NCBI RefSeq assembly: GCF_900109195.1
Contig: NZ_FNZG01000001.1
Coordinates: 1,116,001-1,180,000 of the forward strand
Length of the DNA stretch: 64,000 nt
Reading direction: 5' to 3'
From: Pseudooceanicola nitratireducens
GTDB lineage: Bacteria; Pseudomonadota; Alphaproteobacteria; Rhodobacterales; Rhodobacteraceae
The translations under genes and the position numbers were made by a program. This document shows positions 47,572-61,291 of the stretch, piece after piece. The stretch's first letter is position 1, and each line of letters begins with the position of its first letter. The notes under the pieces were generated by a model that had not been told where the DNA came from, ran no database searches, and saw nothing but the letters and a program-made list of their open reading frames with translations.

Positions 47572-48747
47572 ATGACCCCCGACGCCCGCATCGCCACCGC
47601 AGCCGAGCTGCTGGACAGTATCCTTGATGGCCAGCCGGCCGAGCAGGTTCTGACCGGCTGGGCGCGGCGCAGCCGCTTTGCGGGCTCCAAGGATCGGGCG
47701 GCGATCCGCGATCATGTGTTCGACGCCTTGCGCTGTCGCCGGTCCTATGCGCTGCTTGGTGGCGGGATGACCGGGCGCGGCCTGATGTTCGGCCAGCTTC
47801 TGGCGCAGGGTCGGGCCCCGGAAGAGGCCTTTACCGGACAGGGCCATGCCCCCGCACAGCTGACCGAGGACGAGACCGCCGCGCTGCGCCGCGATGTCGA
47901 GGCCGCCCTGGCCGAGGCCCCCGCGCCCGTGGCGGGCGACATGCCCGACTGGATCTGGCCCCTGCTGACCGAGGCCCTGGGCGCCGATGCCGCCAGGGCC
48001 GCCGCGCTACTGCGCCAGCGTGCGCCCGTGTTCCTGCGGGTGAACACCGCCCGCGGCGATCTGGAAACGGCCAGGGCCTCTCTTCTGCGTGACGGAATCG
48101 AGACGCAGGAACATCCCCTGTCTCCGACCGCGCTCGAGGTCACTTCGGGCGCGCGTCAGGTCGCCCGCAGCACCGCATATGAAACCGGCCTGGTCGAGCT
48201 TCAGGATGCCGCAAGCCAGGCCCTGTCCGATGCCTTGCCTTTACGCAACGGCATGACAATTCTGGATTATTGCGCCGGTGGCGGGGGCAAGACCCTGGCC
48301 ATGGCGGCCCATGTCCAGGCCCGGATCACGGCCCATGACGCCAATCCCGGCCGCCTGTCCGATCTGCCCGCCCGCGCCGCCCGCGCCGGTGTGGATGTGG
48401 CCATCGCCCGTCAGCCTAAGGGGCCCTTTGATCTGGTGCTTTGCGATGTGCCCTGTTCCGGCAGCGGGGCCTGGCGCCGGTCCCCCGAAGGGAAATGGGC
48501 GCTGACGACGGACGCTCTGGCCGATCTGAACCGCACCCAGGACGAGATCCTGCAAAAGGCCGCCGCCCTGACGGCGCAGGACGGTGTGCTGGCCTATGCC
48601 ACCTGTTCGCTGTTCCGGGCCGAGAACGAGGATCGGATCGCCAAATTCCTTTCTGAAACAAAGGGCTGGGTTTTGGACTTCGATCGCCGCTGGCTGCCCC
48701 AGATGGGCGGCGACGGGTTTTACCTGGCCTGCCTGCGGCGGGGCTGA
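47572..48747 (+). CDS. RsmB/NOP-type RNA (cytosine-5) methyltransferase
   Basis: A 391-residue SAM-dependent methyltransferase. The SAM motif ILDYCAGGGGKTLAMAAH is at about residues 228-245. The catalytic proline-cysteine motif CDVPCSGSGAWRR and the second cysteine motif YATCSLFRAENE identify the m5C RNA methyltransferase (Fmu/RsmB) family. The N-terminal NusB-like region is short, so the target may be 16S rRNA or another RNA. The start region contains a GCCAAAAATACCGG stretch that resembles the intergenic element near 1010. Confidence 0.88.
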   Translation: MTPDARIATAAELLDSILDGQPAEQVLTGWARRSRFAGSKDRAAIRDHVFDALRCRRSYALLGGGMTGRGLMFGQLLAQGRAPEEAFTGQGHAPAQLTEDETAALRRDVEAALAEAPAPVAGDMPDWIWPLLTEALGADAARAAALLRQRAPVFLRVNTARGDLETARASLLRDGIETQEHPLSPTALEVTSGARQVARSTAYETGLVELQDAASQALSDALPLRNGMTILDYCAGGGGKTLAMAAHVQARITAHDANPGRLSDLPARAARAGVDVAIARQPKGPFDLVLCDVPCSGSGAWRRSPEGKWALTTDALADLNRTQDEILQKAAALTAQDGVLAYATCSLFRAENEDRIAKFLSETKGWVLDFDRRWLPQMGGDGFYLACLRRG

Positions 48748-48779
48748 CGCCTCGGTTTCGACGACAGGTCCGACGGGCG

Positions 48780-48795
48780 TTAATTAAATCTTAAC
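48780..48795 (+). promoter_or_regulatory. CtrA-type binding site upstream of cckA
   Basis: TTAA TTAAATC TTAAC is an exact match to the TTAA-N7-TTAAC consensus for the response regulator CtrA. It lies about 45 bases before the cckA start. Since CckA controls CtrA phosphorylation, the site suggests feedback. Confidence 0.7.
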
Positions 48796-48839
48796 CATTC
48801 CCCTGCAAACTCGCATGCACTTTGGCACAGGGGACAGGT

Positions 48840-51245
48840 TTGGATCACTATGTGAGCGGTGCGCCTGCGTCGCGTCGGCGTCGGTCGCGCCCGTCGGCGC
48901 GCCGGATCAATGCTTTGCGCAGGGCTTCACGCCCGCGCTGGTCCCTGCGTCCGTCGCGGGCCGGGGCCACTGTTCCGCGCCACACCATTTCCATCACCTT
49001 GTTTTTGGTCGCCCTTCCGCTTCTTGCCGCAGGAATCCTCGCGGCAGAGCTTTCGCTGCCCCCGCCTTTGGTCCTGGTGCTTTCCGCAGCGGCAGCCACG
49101 CTATTTGCCATCGCCACGGCAGTTGGGGTCTGGTCCATGGTCGAACGCCGCCCCCGCCTGCGCGGCGAAGAGGCTTCGACCAGCGCCGCCCTTGAGCTGA
49201 TTCCCGACCCTGCTGTCGTCACCAATCCCGATCTTCTGGTTCAGTCCGGCAACACCCGCGCGCGCAATCTGCTGGGTCATACCCTGCCGCGCTGGCTTAG
49301 CAGTTCGACAATGATCGCGAAATCGGATCGGGCGGGGCTGCGCGACATGTCGGACCGTGCGCTTGGGCGTCGAAGCCCGATTTCGCGTTGCCTGACCATA
49401 GACGGTGCGCCGCACGAGGTCACGGCGCACCCTCTGTCGCGGCGGTCGATCCTATGGCACCTTACCCCGCTTGGCCAGGGGCCTGATCCCGCGATCGAAG
49501 CTGTGCTGCCCGTGGTCACGCTGGACAATAACAACAAACTGATATCATGGAACAATCGGGCGGCGGTGCTGCTTGGAACCGAACCCGCCAAGCAGGCCGC
49601 GATCTTTGCCGATCTGCCCCGCCATGCCGCCGGTTTGACACTGTGCCTGGGCAGTGGCCGAAGTCACGGCACCGTCATGCTTTCTCCCTTGCCGGGGGGC
49701 ACGCAGGCAAAAAGGCGTATCGCTTTGGTTCCCTTGACCAATCCCCGCTACGCCGGGGCCGAAGATGCGAATTGGGATGGGTTCGAAAACCTTCCTGTAC
49801 CGCTACTCTGGCTGGATCCGGGCGGCATCGTGCAAAAGGCCAATCGCAGCGCGGTACAGCTCGTCGGCGACGATTGCCTCCCTGGTGCGCGGCTTGGTGA
49901 TCTGACCGAGGGGCTGGGCCGTCCGCTTCAGGACTGGCTGGACGAGGCGATCCATGGAGCCAAGGGCGGCAGCCCGGAATTCCTGCGTGTCACCGGAGCC
50001 GAACACGAGGTTTTTGTCCAAGTCCTCCTGAAACCCTACACGATCGGAGAGGAGACGACGTTGCTGGCCGTCCTCAACGACGCGACCGAGCTGAAGACGC
50101 TGGAAGCCCAGTTCGTACAAAGCCAGAAGATGCATGCTATCGGCCAGCTTGCTGGCGGGGTTGCGCATGATTTCAACAACTTGCTGACCGCGATTTCCGG
50201 TCACTGCGATCTGCTTCTGCTGCGCCATGACCAGGGCGATACGGAATATGCCGACCTCATGCAGATCAACCAGAACGCCAACCGCGCGGCCGCCCTAGTC
50301 AATCAGCTGTTGGCCTTTTCGCGCAAGCAGACCCTGCGCCCGGAAGAGATTGACCTACGCGACACGATTTCGGATCTGACACATCTGCTGAACCGGCTGG
50401 TCGGTGAAAAGATCACCCTGTCTTTCAGCCATGATCCAGTCTTGAACGCTATCCGTGCCGACAAACGTCAGCTGGACCAAGTGCTTATGAACCTCGTGGT
50501 GAACGCACGCGACGCCATCCGCGGCATCGGCGAAATCCGCATCATTACCGAAAGCCTGCACTTCGACACTGCGCAGACGCGCGATCAGGCCAGCGTGCCG
50601 CCGGGCGACTATGTTTCGGTCAAGGTGATCGACACCGGATGCGGCATCCCTCCGGACAAGCTGACCAAGGTGTTCGAACCCTTCTACACAACCAAGCGGG
50701 TCGGAGAGGGCACTGGCCTTGGCCTGTCAACGGTTTACGGGATCATCAAGCAGACCGGAGGCTATATTTTCGCAGACAGCACAGTGGGGGAGGGCACCTG
50801 CTTCACCCTGTTGTTCCGTGCCTCGAAGGACGCGGGTAAGTCATTGAACCAAAGAGCTGATCCGGCGCCGCAGGCCCGGCACGCCGATGGTGTCGTCCTG
50901 CTGGTCGAGGACGAGGCCCCGGTCCGGTCCTTCGCGGCCCGCGCCCTGCGGTTGCGCGGCTACACGGTGCTGGAGGCCGAGTGCGGCGAAGACGCGCTTG
51001 CCCTGCTTGAGGATGTCGAAACCCGGGTCGACATCTTCGTGACGGACGTTGTCATGCCGGGCATGGACGGGCCAACATGGGTGAGCGAGGCGCTGAAAAC
51101 CCATGGCGATGTCCGCGTGATCTTCATGTCAGGCTATGCCGAGGAGCATTTCGGCGACGACCAGGCCCGCATTCCCAATTCGATCTTCCTTCCCAAACCC
51201 TTCTCGCTGGCCGAACTGACCCAGACGGTTCAGGGCGTACCTTAG
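48840..51245 (+). CDS. cckA: Hybrid sensor histidine kinase CckA
   Basis: An approximately 801-residue kinase. Two N-terminal helices (about residues 55-105) and PAS-like regions precede the dimerisation box QSQKMHAIGQLAGGVAHDFNNLL (phospho-His at about 443). The ATPase motifs DNLVVNARDAI-like (LMNLVVNARDAI), DTGCGIPP and GTGLGLSTVYG follow, then a C-terminal receiver (VLLVEDEAPVRSFAARALRLRGY, FVTDVVMPGMDG). It feeds ChpT and CtrA. The start is uncertain: TTG 48840 has AGGGG five bases upstream, while TTG 48822 is longer and GTG 48852 shorter. Its stop overlaps the convergent sulfotransferase end. Confidence 0.93.
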   Translation: MDHYVSGAPASRRRRSRPSARRINALRRASRPRWSLRPSRAGATVPRHTISITLFLVALPLLAAGILAAELSLPPPLVLVLSAAAATLFAIATAVGVWSMVERRPRLRGEEASTSAALELIPDPAVVTNPDLLVQSGNTRARNLLGHTLPRWLSSSTMIAKSDRAGLRDMSDRALGRRSPISRCLTIDGAPHEVTAHPLSRRSILWHLTPLGQGPDPAIEAVLPVVTLDNNNKLISWNNRAAVLLGTEPAKQAAIFADLPRHAAGLTLCLGSGRSHGTVMLSPLPGGTQAKRRIALVPLTNPRYAGAEDANWDGFENLPVPLLWLDPGGIVQKANRSAVQLVGDDCLPGARLGDLTEGLGRPLQDWLDEAIHGAKGGSPEFLRVTGAEHEVFVQVLLKPYTIGEETTLLAVLNDATELKTLEAQFVQSQKMHAIGQLAGGVAHDFNNLLTAISGHCDLLLLRHDQGDTEYADLMQINQNANRAAALVNQLLAFSRKQTLRPEEIDLRDTISDLTHLLNRLVGEKITLSFSHDPVLNAIRADKRQLDQVLMNLVVNARDAIRGIGEIRIITESLHFDTAQTRDQASVPPGDYVSVKVIDTGCGIPPDKLTKVFEPFYTTKRVGEGTGLGLSTVYGIIKQTGGYIFADSTVGEGTCFTLLFRASKDAGKSLNQRADPAPQARHADGVVLLVEDEAPVRSFAARALRLRGYTVLEAECGEDALALLEDVETRVDIFVTDVVMPGMDGPTWVSEALKTHGDVRVIFMSGYAEEHFGDDQARIPNSIFLPKPFSLAELTQTVQGVP

Positions 51246-51835
51246 ATCGATTGATAAAGCGTGAACTCGGCCGCACATTTCCGGCGCAGCTTGGCCTCGG
51301 TGGCCTCTGACAGCTCTAACGGCATCTGGGGAGAGACGTTTTCACGGGTCAGCCCGATTCTCTGCTGCAGCCGATCCTCGAGAAAGGCGTGTAGGGCGGG
51401 CTGGTCCTCATAGCGGAAGAACCGGGTCACGCAGGTGCCATTCCCGGCGGGTTCGACGAATTTCGACTGGGCCCCCACGTTGGCAAAATCCGGCCGGTCG
51501 CCGCGGCAATAGGCATCGACGAAATCATCAAAGCTTACGTTGTAAGTGTTGTTCGGTCGGTCCTGCATGAAAGGCCGCCTGCGATAGCGATACCAACTGC
51601 CAAGCCAGCTGATCGGTTCGCGGATCGTCGCAATGATTTCAACCTCTTCGCCGATGAACTTGTCGACCATCGGGCGGAAGAACCGATTGTAGCGAAAGAC
51701 TGGTGCATGCTTCAGTTCGGGCGGGTCGTTCACCACGATATCCGCGACCGGGGCCAGGGCCTTTTCCCAGGCGGTCGTGCCCGTCTTGGGCACCGACAGG
51801 AACACCAGGCGAGCCTTGGCGAATATCAGCATCAT
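51242..51835 (-). CDS. Sulfotransferase family protein
   Basis: A 197-residue protein with the PAPS-binding motifs of sulfotransferases. The 5'-phosphosulfate loop FLSVPKTGTTAWEKAL is at about residues 12-27 and the 3'-phosphate motif IREPISWLGSWYRYR at about 72-86. The acceptor is unknown; small members like this often act on polysaccharides. ATG 51835 follows GGAGGAC closely, and the next codon is also ATG (51832) with better spacing. It ends within the stop region of cckA and is divergent from recA. Confidence 0.82.
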   Translation of the reverse strand: MMLIFAKARLVFLSVPKTGTTAWEKALAPVADIVVNDPPELKHAPVFRYNRFFRPMVDKFIGEEVEIIATIREPISWLGSWYRYRRRPFMQDRPNNTYNVSFDDFVDAYCRGDRPDFANVGAQSKFVEPAGNGTCVTRFFRYEDQPALHAFLEDRLQQRIGLTRENVSPQMPLELSEATEAKLRRKCAAEFTLYQSI

Positions 51836-51907
51836 GTCCTCCGAACATCTTCATTCTTCCTTAATCACTTCGGTGAAAACTGTCAGCGGGAAAGATTTTT
51901 CTTGAAA

Positions 51908-51946
51908 TGTTCTCATTTTGATCTCATATGAGAACAAGAGGCGAAC
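51908..51946 (-). promoter_or_regulatory. recA SOS box with associated palindrome
   Basis: GAAC AAGAGGC GAAC (51932-51946) is an exact SOS box read on the minus strand, 53 bases before recA. It overlaps a perfect inverted repeat, TGTTCTCAT (51908-51916) with ATGAGAACA (51928-51936). A possible promoter, TTGAAA (51903) and ATATGA (51926) with a 17-base spacer, covers the same stretch, so LexA binding would block it. Confidence 0.8.
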
Positions 51947-51998
51947 AAAGGCGGTCATTGCCGCCGTTTATCGGGTATGAAATAAGGGGCTGAACCAG

Positions 51999-53075
<1,077 letters not shown>

Positions 53076-53093
53076 TCCCGGCATCTGATGAAC

Positions 53094-53129
53094 AAAGCCC
53101 GGTGCGCCCGAAGCGCGCCGGGCTTTTCT
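53094..53129 (+). terminator. Terminator of recA
   Basis: AAAGCCCGGTGCGC (53094-53107) pairs with GCGCGCCGGGCTTT (53113-53126), 14 bases with one G-T pair, then TTCTTTT. Confidence 0.92.
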
Positions 53130-53157
53130 TTTGCGCGGTCCCGTGATTGTTTGCCCT

Positions 53158-53394
53158 ATGGCACATGAAAATCAGGTTCTTCAGTCGGTTAACCTGGAGG
53201 GAGAGACGATCTGCGTCGACATCTTCCGCCGCCCCGACGGCAGCTATGGGTTCGACGAATTCCGCCGCGACCCAGAGGATGGGCGCGGCTGGTACAGCAT
53301 CGGATATTACGGTGATCAGCGGTACCCGAGTGAAGACGCCGCCCGCGCCGCCGCGCGTCAGGCCGTGGCCTGGTTCGCTGATCTGACCGCGTGA
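53158..53394 (+). CDS. Small conserved hypothetical protein
   Basis: A 78-residue protein starting MAHENQVLQSVNLEGETICVDIFRRPDGSYGFDEFRRD. I do not recognise a named family. Its pattern (aromatic-rich, a GWYSIGYYGDQRY middle and an Ala-rich end) reads as a real folded protein, and its codon use matches the neighbours. ATG 53158 is taken as start; an upstream TTG at 53131 is in frame and neither has a clear Shine-Dalgarno. It sits between the recA terminator and alaS. Confidence 0.6.
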   Translation: MAHENQVLQSVNLEGETICVDIFRRPDGSYGFDEFRRDPEDGRGWYSIGYYGDQRYPSEDAARAAARQAVAWFADLTA

Positions 53395-53551
53395 TCCCGC
53401 CCGCACCAATGGGAACCGGGAAACCGGGGCAGGGCGCAGACGAAAATCCGACCCAAAGCCCGGCCTGTCCCCCCCGCAAATGCCTTTACCATATGACCGA
53501 CAAGGTTTATCCCCGCTCCAACCGGAATTCTGACCGAAAGCTCATCATCCC

Positions 53552-56242
<2,691 letters not shown>

Positions 56243-56243
56243 G

Positions 56244-56531
56244 ATGCCTGCACTCTGGATTGCCCACGTCACAGTGACCGACGCGGAAGCCTATGGAAAA
56301 TATGCCGAATTGGCCGGTCCTGCGATCGCCAAGCACGGCGGAACCTTTGTCGCGCGCGGCGGTCGTTTCGTGCAGCTGGAAGGCAAGGAGCGTCCGCGCA
56401 ATGTCGTGGCCCGCTTCCCCTCGGTCGAGGCAGCGGTGGATTGCTACAATTCGCCGGAATACCAAGAAGCGCTCGACCACGCCCGCGGCGCGAGCGAGCG
56501 GGAGCTGATGGTCGTCGAGACCTCGGAATAA
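56244..56531 (+). CDS. DUF1330 family protein
   Basis: A 95-residue ferredoxin-like (dimeric alpha-beta barrel) protein of the DUF1330 family, identified by the start MPALWIAHVTVTDAEAYGKYAELAGPAI and the ending FPSVEAAVDCYNSPEYQEALDHA. The function of the family is unknown. ATG 56244 uses GGGAGG inside the end of alaS, so translation is coupled to alaS. A terminator shared with the convergent VOC gene follows. Confidence 0.9.
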   Translation: MPALWIAHVTVTDAEAYGKYAELAGPAIAKHGGTFVARGGRFVQLEGKERPRNVVARFPSVEAAVDCYNSPEYQEALDHARGASERELMVVETSE

Positions 56532-56551
56532 ATTCCCCTTCACGGGGATCG

Positions 56552-56577
56552 AAAGGGCACCCCACGGGGTGCCCTTT
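56552..56577. terminator. Bidirectional terminator between the DUF1330 and VOC genes
   Basis: AAAGGGCACCC (56552-56562) pairs with GGGTGCCCTTT (56567-56577), an 11-base perfect stem with a four-base loop between convergent genes. Confidence 0.88.
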
Positions 56578-56582
56578 GCGTT

Positions 56583-57164
56583 TCAGTAAGGATTGCGCGG
56601 GGATCGGTCGCCCGACAGCGTTTGCTGGCGGCGGGTCACAAGCAGTTCAATTGCATCGGCCAGGTGCTCCTGGGCGATGTTGTAGTCACCGCGGTCGACG
56701 CGGATGCGATGCGCTTCGATCATCACATCGGCATGGGTGCAGCCGACGGGCGGTTCGAAGCGATAGCTAGCCAGTTCGATCAGCAACCCCATGGGATCCT
56801 TGAAGTAGATCGAATCCATGAACCCCCGGTCCTTGGGGCCGGAATGTTTGATCCCGCGTTCGTCCAGCCGTTTGACGGCCTGATCCCAGGTCGCTTTGGA
56901 CATGTTGAACGCCAGATGGTGCACGCATCCCGGGTCGGTCGGAGTGCGGCGTGGATCGGGCGTGCGTTTTTCATTGGTGAAAACGGTGATCAGCCGCCCG
57001 TCACCGGGATCGAAATACAGGTGCCCTTCGTCAGGGTTATCAAGATTCGGTTGATCAAAGATGAAGGGCATGCCCAGCACGCCTTCCCAGAAATCAATGC
57101 TAGTCTGCCGGTCGGCCCCGGTCAGGGTGATGTGATGAACCCCTTGGGTCTGCAGTTTACGCAT
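56583..57164 (-). CDS. VOC-family (glyoxalase/extradiol dioxygenase-like) protein
   Basis: A 193-residue vicinal-oxygen-chelate protein. Putative metal ligands are His in GVHHITL (about residue 10), His in CVHHLAF (about 75) and Glu in GLLIELASY (about 128), with the usual two-module spacing. Substrate is unknown; relatives are annotated as ring-cleaving dioxygenase-like proteins. ATG 57164 has GGAGGAC upstream. It is divergent from the GST-like gene, which also handles quinone-type compounds, so a shared stress role is possible. Confidence 0.83.
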   Translation of the reverse strand: MRKLQTQGVHHITLTGADRQTSIDFWEGVLGMPFIFDQPNLDNPDEGHLYFDPGDGRLITVFTNEKRTPDPRRTPTDPGCVHHLAFNMSKATWDQAVKRLDERGIKHSGPKDRGFMDSIYFKDPMGLLIELASYRFEPPVGCTHADVMIEAHRIRVDRGDYNIAQEHLADAIELLVTRRQQTLSGDRSPRNPY

Positions 57165-57305
57165 GTTGTCCTCCGTCGTTGATCCAAGAATAGGGCCATG
57201 GCGGTGAAAGGGAACGCCCGGCTGCGCACCATTTCTGTGTGCAAACGCGCAAATACATCGCGGAAAACTGGGGTATATGTGCGTCGAAGCTGTTTGGAGA
57301 TGACG

Positions 57306-58265
57306 ATGCTGGTGAATGGAACATGGTCCAAGGACTGGGACCCGGTGCAGAAATCCGACGAAAAGGGGCGTTTTGTGCGCCAGACCTCCAGCTTTCGCAG
57401 CTGGATCACCCCGGATGGCAGCGCCGGTCCAACTGGGGACGCGGGGTTCAAGGCCGAACCCGGGCGCTATCGCCTGTACGTGGCCTTCATCTGCCCCTGG
57501 GCCTCGCGCACGCTGATGGCGCGCAAGCTGAAGGGGCTGGACCAGATGATTGCCGTCACTGTCGTGAACCCGACACTGACCGATCAGGGCTGGGCCTTTG
57601 GCGGCTATCCCGGCGCGGACGACGATCCGCTGTTTGGGTCGGCCTATATGCACGAACTCTACACCCGTGCGGATCCGCAGTTCACCGGCCGCGCCACGGT
57701 TCCCGTGCTTTGGGACAAACAGACCAGCACCATCGTGAACAACGAAAGCGCCGACATTCTGCGCATGCTGGACACCGCCTTTGAACACCTCGTGCCCTCG
57801 GACCTGCGGCTGTATCCGACCGATCTGGGGCCCGAGATCGACGCGCTGAACGCCGATGTTTACCAGTCCTTCAACAATGGCGTGTACAAGGCGGGCTTCG
57901 CCACCACGCAAGAGGCCTATGACGAGGCGGTCACAGGCGTCTTCGACACGCTCGCCCGGTTAGAGGACCGGCTGACCGGGGATTACCTGTTCGGGGATCG
58001 CCTGACCGAAACGGATATACGCACCTTTGTCACGCTGATCCGCTTTGACGCGGCCTATCACGGGATCTTCAAGACCAACCGCCGCCAGATTGCCGATTAC
58101 CCGCGCCTGCAGGCCTATATGGAAAGGATCTATCACCTGCCCGGCGTGGCGGAGACGGTGAACATGGACCACATCACGCGCGGCTATTATTCGATCAAGG
58201 CCTTGAATCCGAACGGTATTCGCCCGACCGGTCCGGCGCATATCACCGCGCTGACCGGCGGGTGA
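57306..58265 (+). CDS. Glutathione S-transferase omega-like, glutathionyl-hydroquinone reductase type
   Basis: A 319-residue protein of the YqjG/ECM4 family, which reduces glutathionyl-hydroquinones. The thioredoxin-like N-terminal domain has the catalytic cysteine in YVAFICPWASRTLMARKLKG and the glutathione motif NNESADILRML. The C-terminal helical domain contains NNGVYKAGFATTQEAYD, typical of the family. ATG 57306 (GGAG six bases upstream) is preferred to ATG 57300. Confidence 0.9.
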   Translation: MLVNGTWSKDWDPVQKSDEKGRFVRQTSSFRSWITPDGSAGPTGDAGFKAEPGRYRLYVAFICPWASRTLMARKLKGLDQMIAVTVVNPTLTDQGWAFGGYPGADDDPLFGSAYMHELYTRADPQFTGRATVPVLWDKQTSTIVNNESADILRMLDTAFEHLVPSDLRLYPTDLGPEIDALNADVYQSFNNGVYKAGFATTQEAYDEAVTGVFDTLARLEDRLTGDYLFGDRLTETDIRTFVTLIRFDAAYHGIFKTNRRQIADYPRLQAYMERIYHLPGVAETVNMDHITRGYYSIKALNPNGIRPTGPAHITALTGG

Positions 58266-58278
58266 CCCATAAACGAAG

Positions 58279-58303
58279 ACGGGGGGCTCAGCGCCCCCCG
58301 TTT
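58279..58303. terminator. Terminator between the GST-like gene and typA
   Basis: ACGGGGGGC (58279-58287) pairs with GCCCCCCGT (58293-58301) around TCAGC, followed by TTT. It serves two convergent genes. Confidence 0.85.
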
Positions 58304-58311
58304 CAATTCAA

Positions 58312-60129
<1,818 letters not shown>

Positions 60130-60197
60130 AGGGCGTCCTTGAGGTGGTTTGCGCCCGCCTACAATGCAAATGCAGAAAAGGCAAATGCTGAAACGCG

Positions 60198-61049
60198 TCA
60201 GGCAAGGGCGCGCACCCCCGGCGGGATCAGCAGTGTAGGGCCCAGAGGCCTGGCCCGCGCCCCGCAGCCCAGCTTGAACCGGGCAAGGGATCTGCCGCGA
60301 TCCGTGTCGAGGCTTCCAAGGTCGATACGTCGGATGCCCCGGTCGCGAAAGCCCGTCATGGCGTACCACATCAAGAGGTTATGGGCGTGGGTCCTGCGCC
60401 CCTCTGCCCCCGTCCAGCCGATAGCATAGGTGGCGACAGCACCATGGATCAGGAACAGCATGAAGGCGAGAGTTTCGCCGTTCAGACGCGCCTGGATGAG
60501 GCAAGTCTGGTCTTTGGTAGTTTCCGCGTAGGCGGCAAGAAAACCCAAGGGATAAGAAGAATAGCCGCGTTTTGTCCTTTGTGTCTGTTCCAGGTGGATG
60601 AGGGGGGCGTGACGCGCGTATTCCAAGGGACTTTCCCGGACGGTCAGCGGGCCGTCCAGTGCCCGTCGCAATCGGTTGCGCCATTTGCCGTGCATGCCAC
60701 GCCAGAGGTCGTCTGCGCCGGGACCGGACAGGGTCAGTTCGGCAACATGCTGCGGCGTCAGGATCGGCAGGCCATTGCGAAGAGAGGGGCTGAGGCCCGA
60801 GGGGTTGCATTCCTCGGGGATGATGATCCGGAAATGCCTGCGGGGCAGGTTGCGAAGCGCGGATCGTCGCGCGCCCCTCAGGTCCGCGCGGGGGGTATAG
60901 CAGATCGCCGTAGGACCAAACCGCCGCCGCAACATCAGGATCGGCGGCCCTTCGCCGGCGTCTATGTCCGTCACATCGCGGCCAAGGTGCCGCAGTGCTG
61001 CCGCGTAGCCGGGCGATTGTTGCAAGGGAAGAAGGTCAGGATCATACAT
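60198..61049 (-). CDS. FemAB/GNAT-type acyltransferase-like protein
   Basis: A 283-residue protein with the layout of FemAB/BioF2-like acyltransferases. An N-terminal half with LLPLQQSPGYAAALRHLGRDV precedes KWRNRLRRALDGPLTVRESP (about residues 130-150). The C-terminal GNAT-like part ends HNLLMWYAMTGFRDRGIRRIDLGSLDTDRGRSLARFKLGCGAR. Such proteins transfer aminoacyl or acyl groups, for example in peptidoglycan cross-bridges or surface polysaccharides; the substrate here is unknown. ATG 61049 is chosen over TTG 61070. It lies 68 bases upstream of typA on the same strand. Confidence 0.72.
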   Translation of the reverse strand: MYDPDLLPLQQSPGYAAALRHLGRDVTDIDAGEGPPILMLRRRFGPTAICYTPRADLRGARRSALRNLPRRHFRIIIPEECNPSGLSPSLRNGLPILTPQHVAELTLSGPGADDLWRGMHGKWRNRLRRALDGPLTVRESPLEYARHAPLIHLEQTQRTKRGYSSYPLGFLAAYAETTKDQTCLIQARLNGETLAFMLFLIHGAVATYAIGWTGAEGRRTHAHNLLMWYAMTGFRDRGIRRIDLGSLDTDRGRSLARFKLGCGARARPLGPTLLIPPGVRALA

Positions 61050-61156
61050 CGTTCCCGCAGTATCGCGCAAACCACTGAACAGATGATGAACGGCGCAGCG
61101 AATAAATTTCGTCGGCCATCAACGCTTTGTCAAGCATTGCCCTCTACCTTCGCCGC

Positions 61157-61291
61157 ATGAGAGATCCGCCGCCCTCGGAGTATCCAGCACCGCGCTTGAC
61201 CTGGCAGGGCGCGCTGCTGCTGGCGGTCGCGTTGTCCTGCCTTTGGAGTGTCGGGGTCGGAAGCGTTTGGGTTGTGATGGTGATCCTTTAG
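61157..61291 (+). CDS. Possible 44-residue single-pass membrane protein
   Basis: A short frame starting MRDPPPSEYPAPRLTW and continuing into a hydrophobic stretch of about 27 residues that ends at the stop TAG 61289-61291. The shape (short polar N-terminus, one C-terminal helix) is that of a small membrane protein and the codon use is GC-rich like real genes. There is no clear Shine-Dalgarno and no homologue I can name, so it may be chance. Confidence 0.35.
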   Translation: MRDPPPSEYPAPRLTWQGALLLAVALSCLWSVGVGSVWVVMVIL

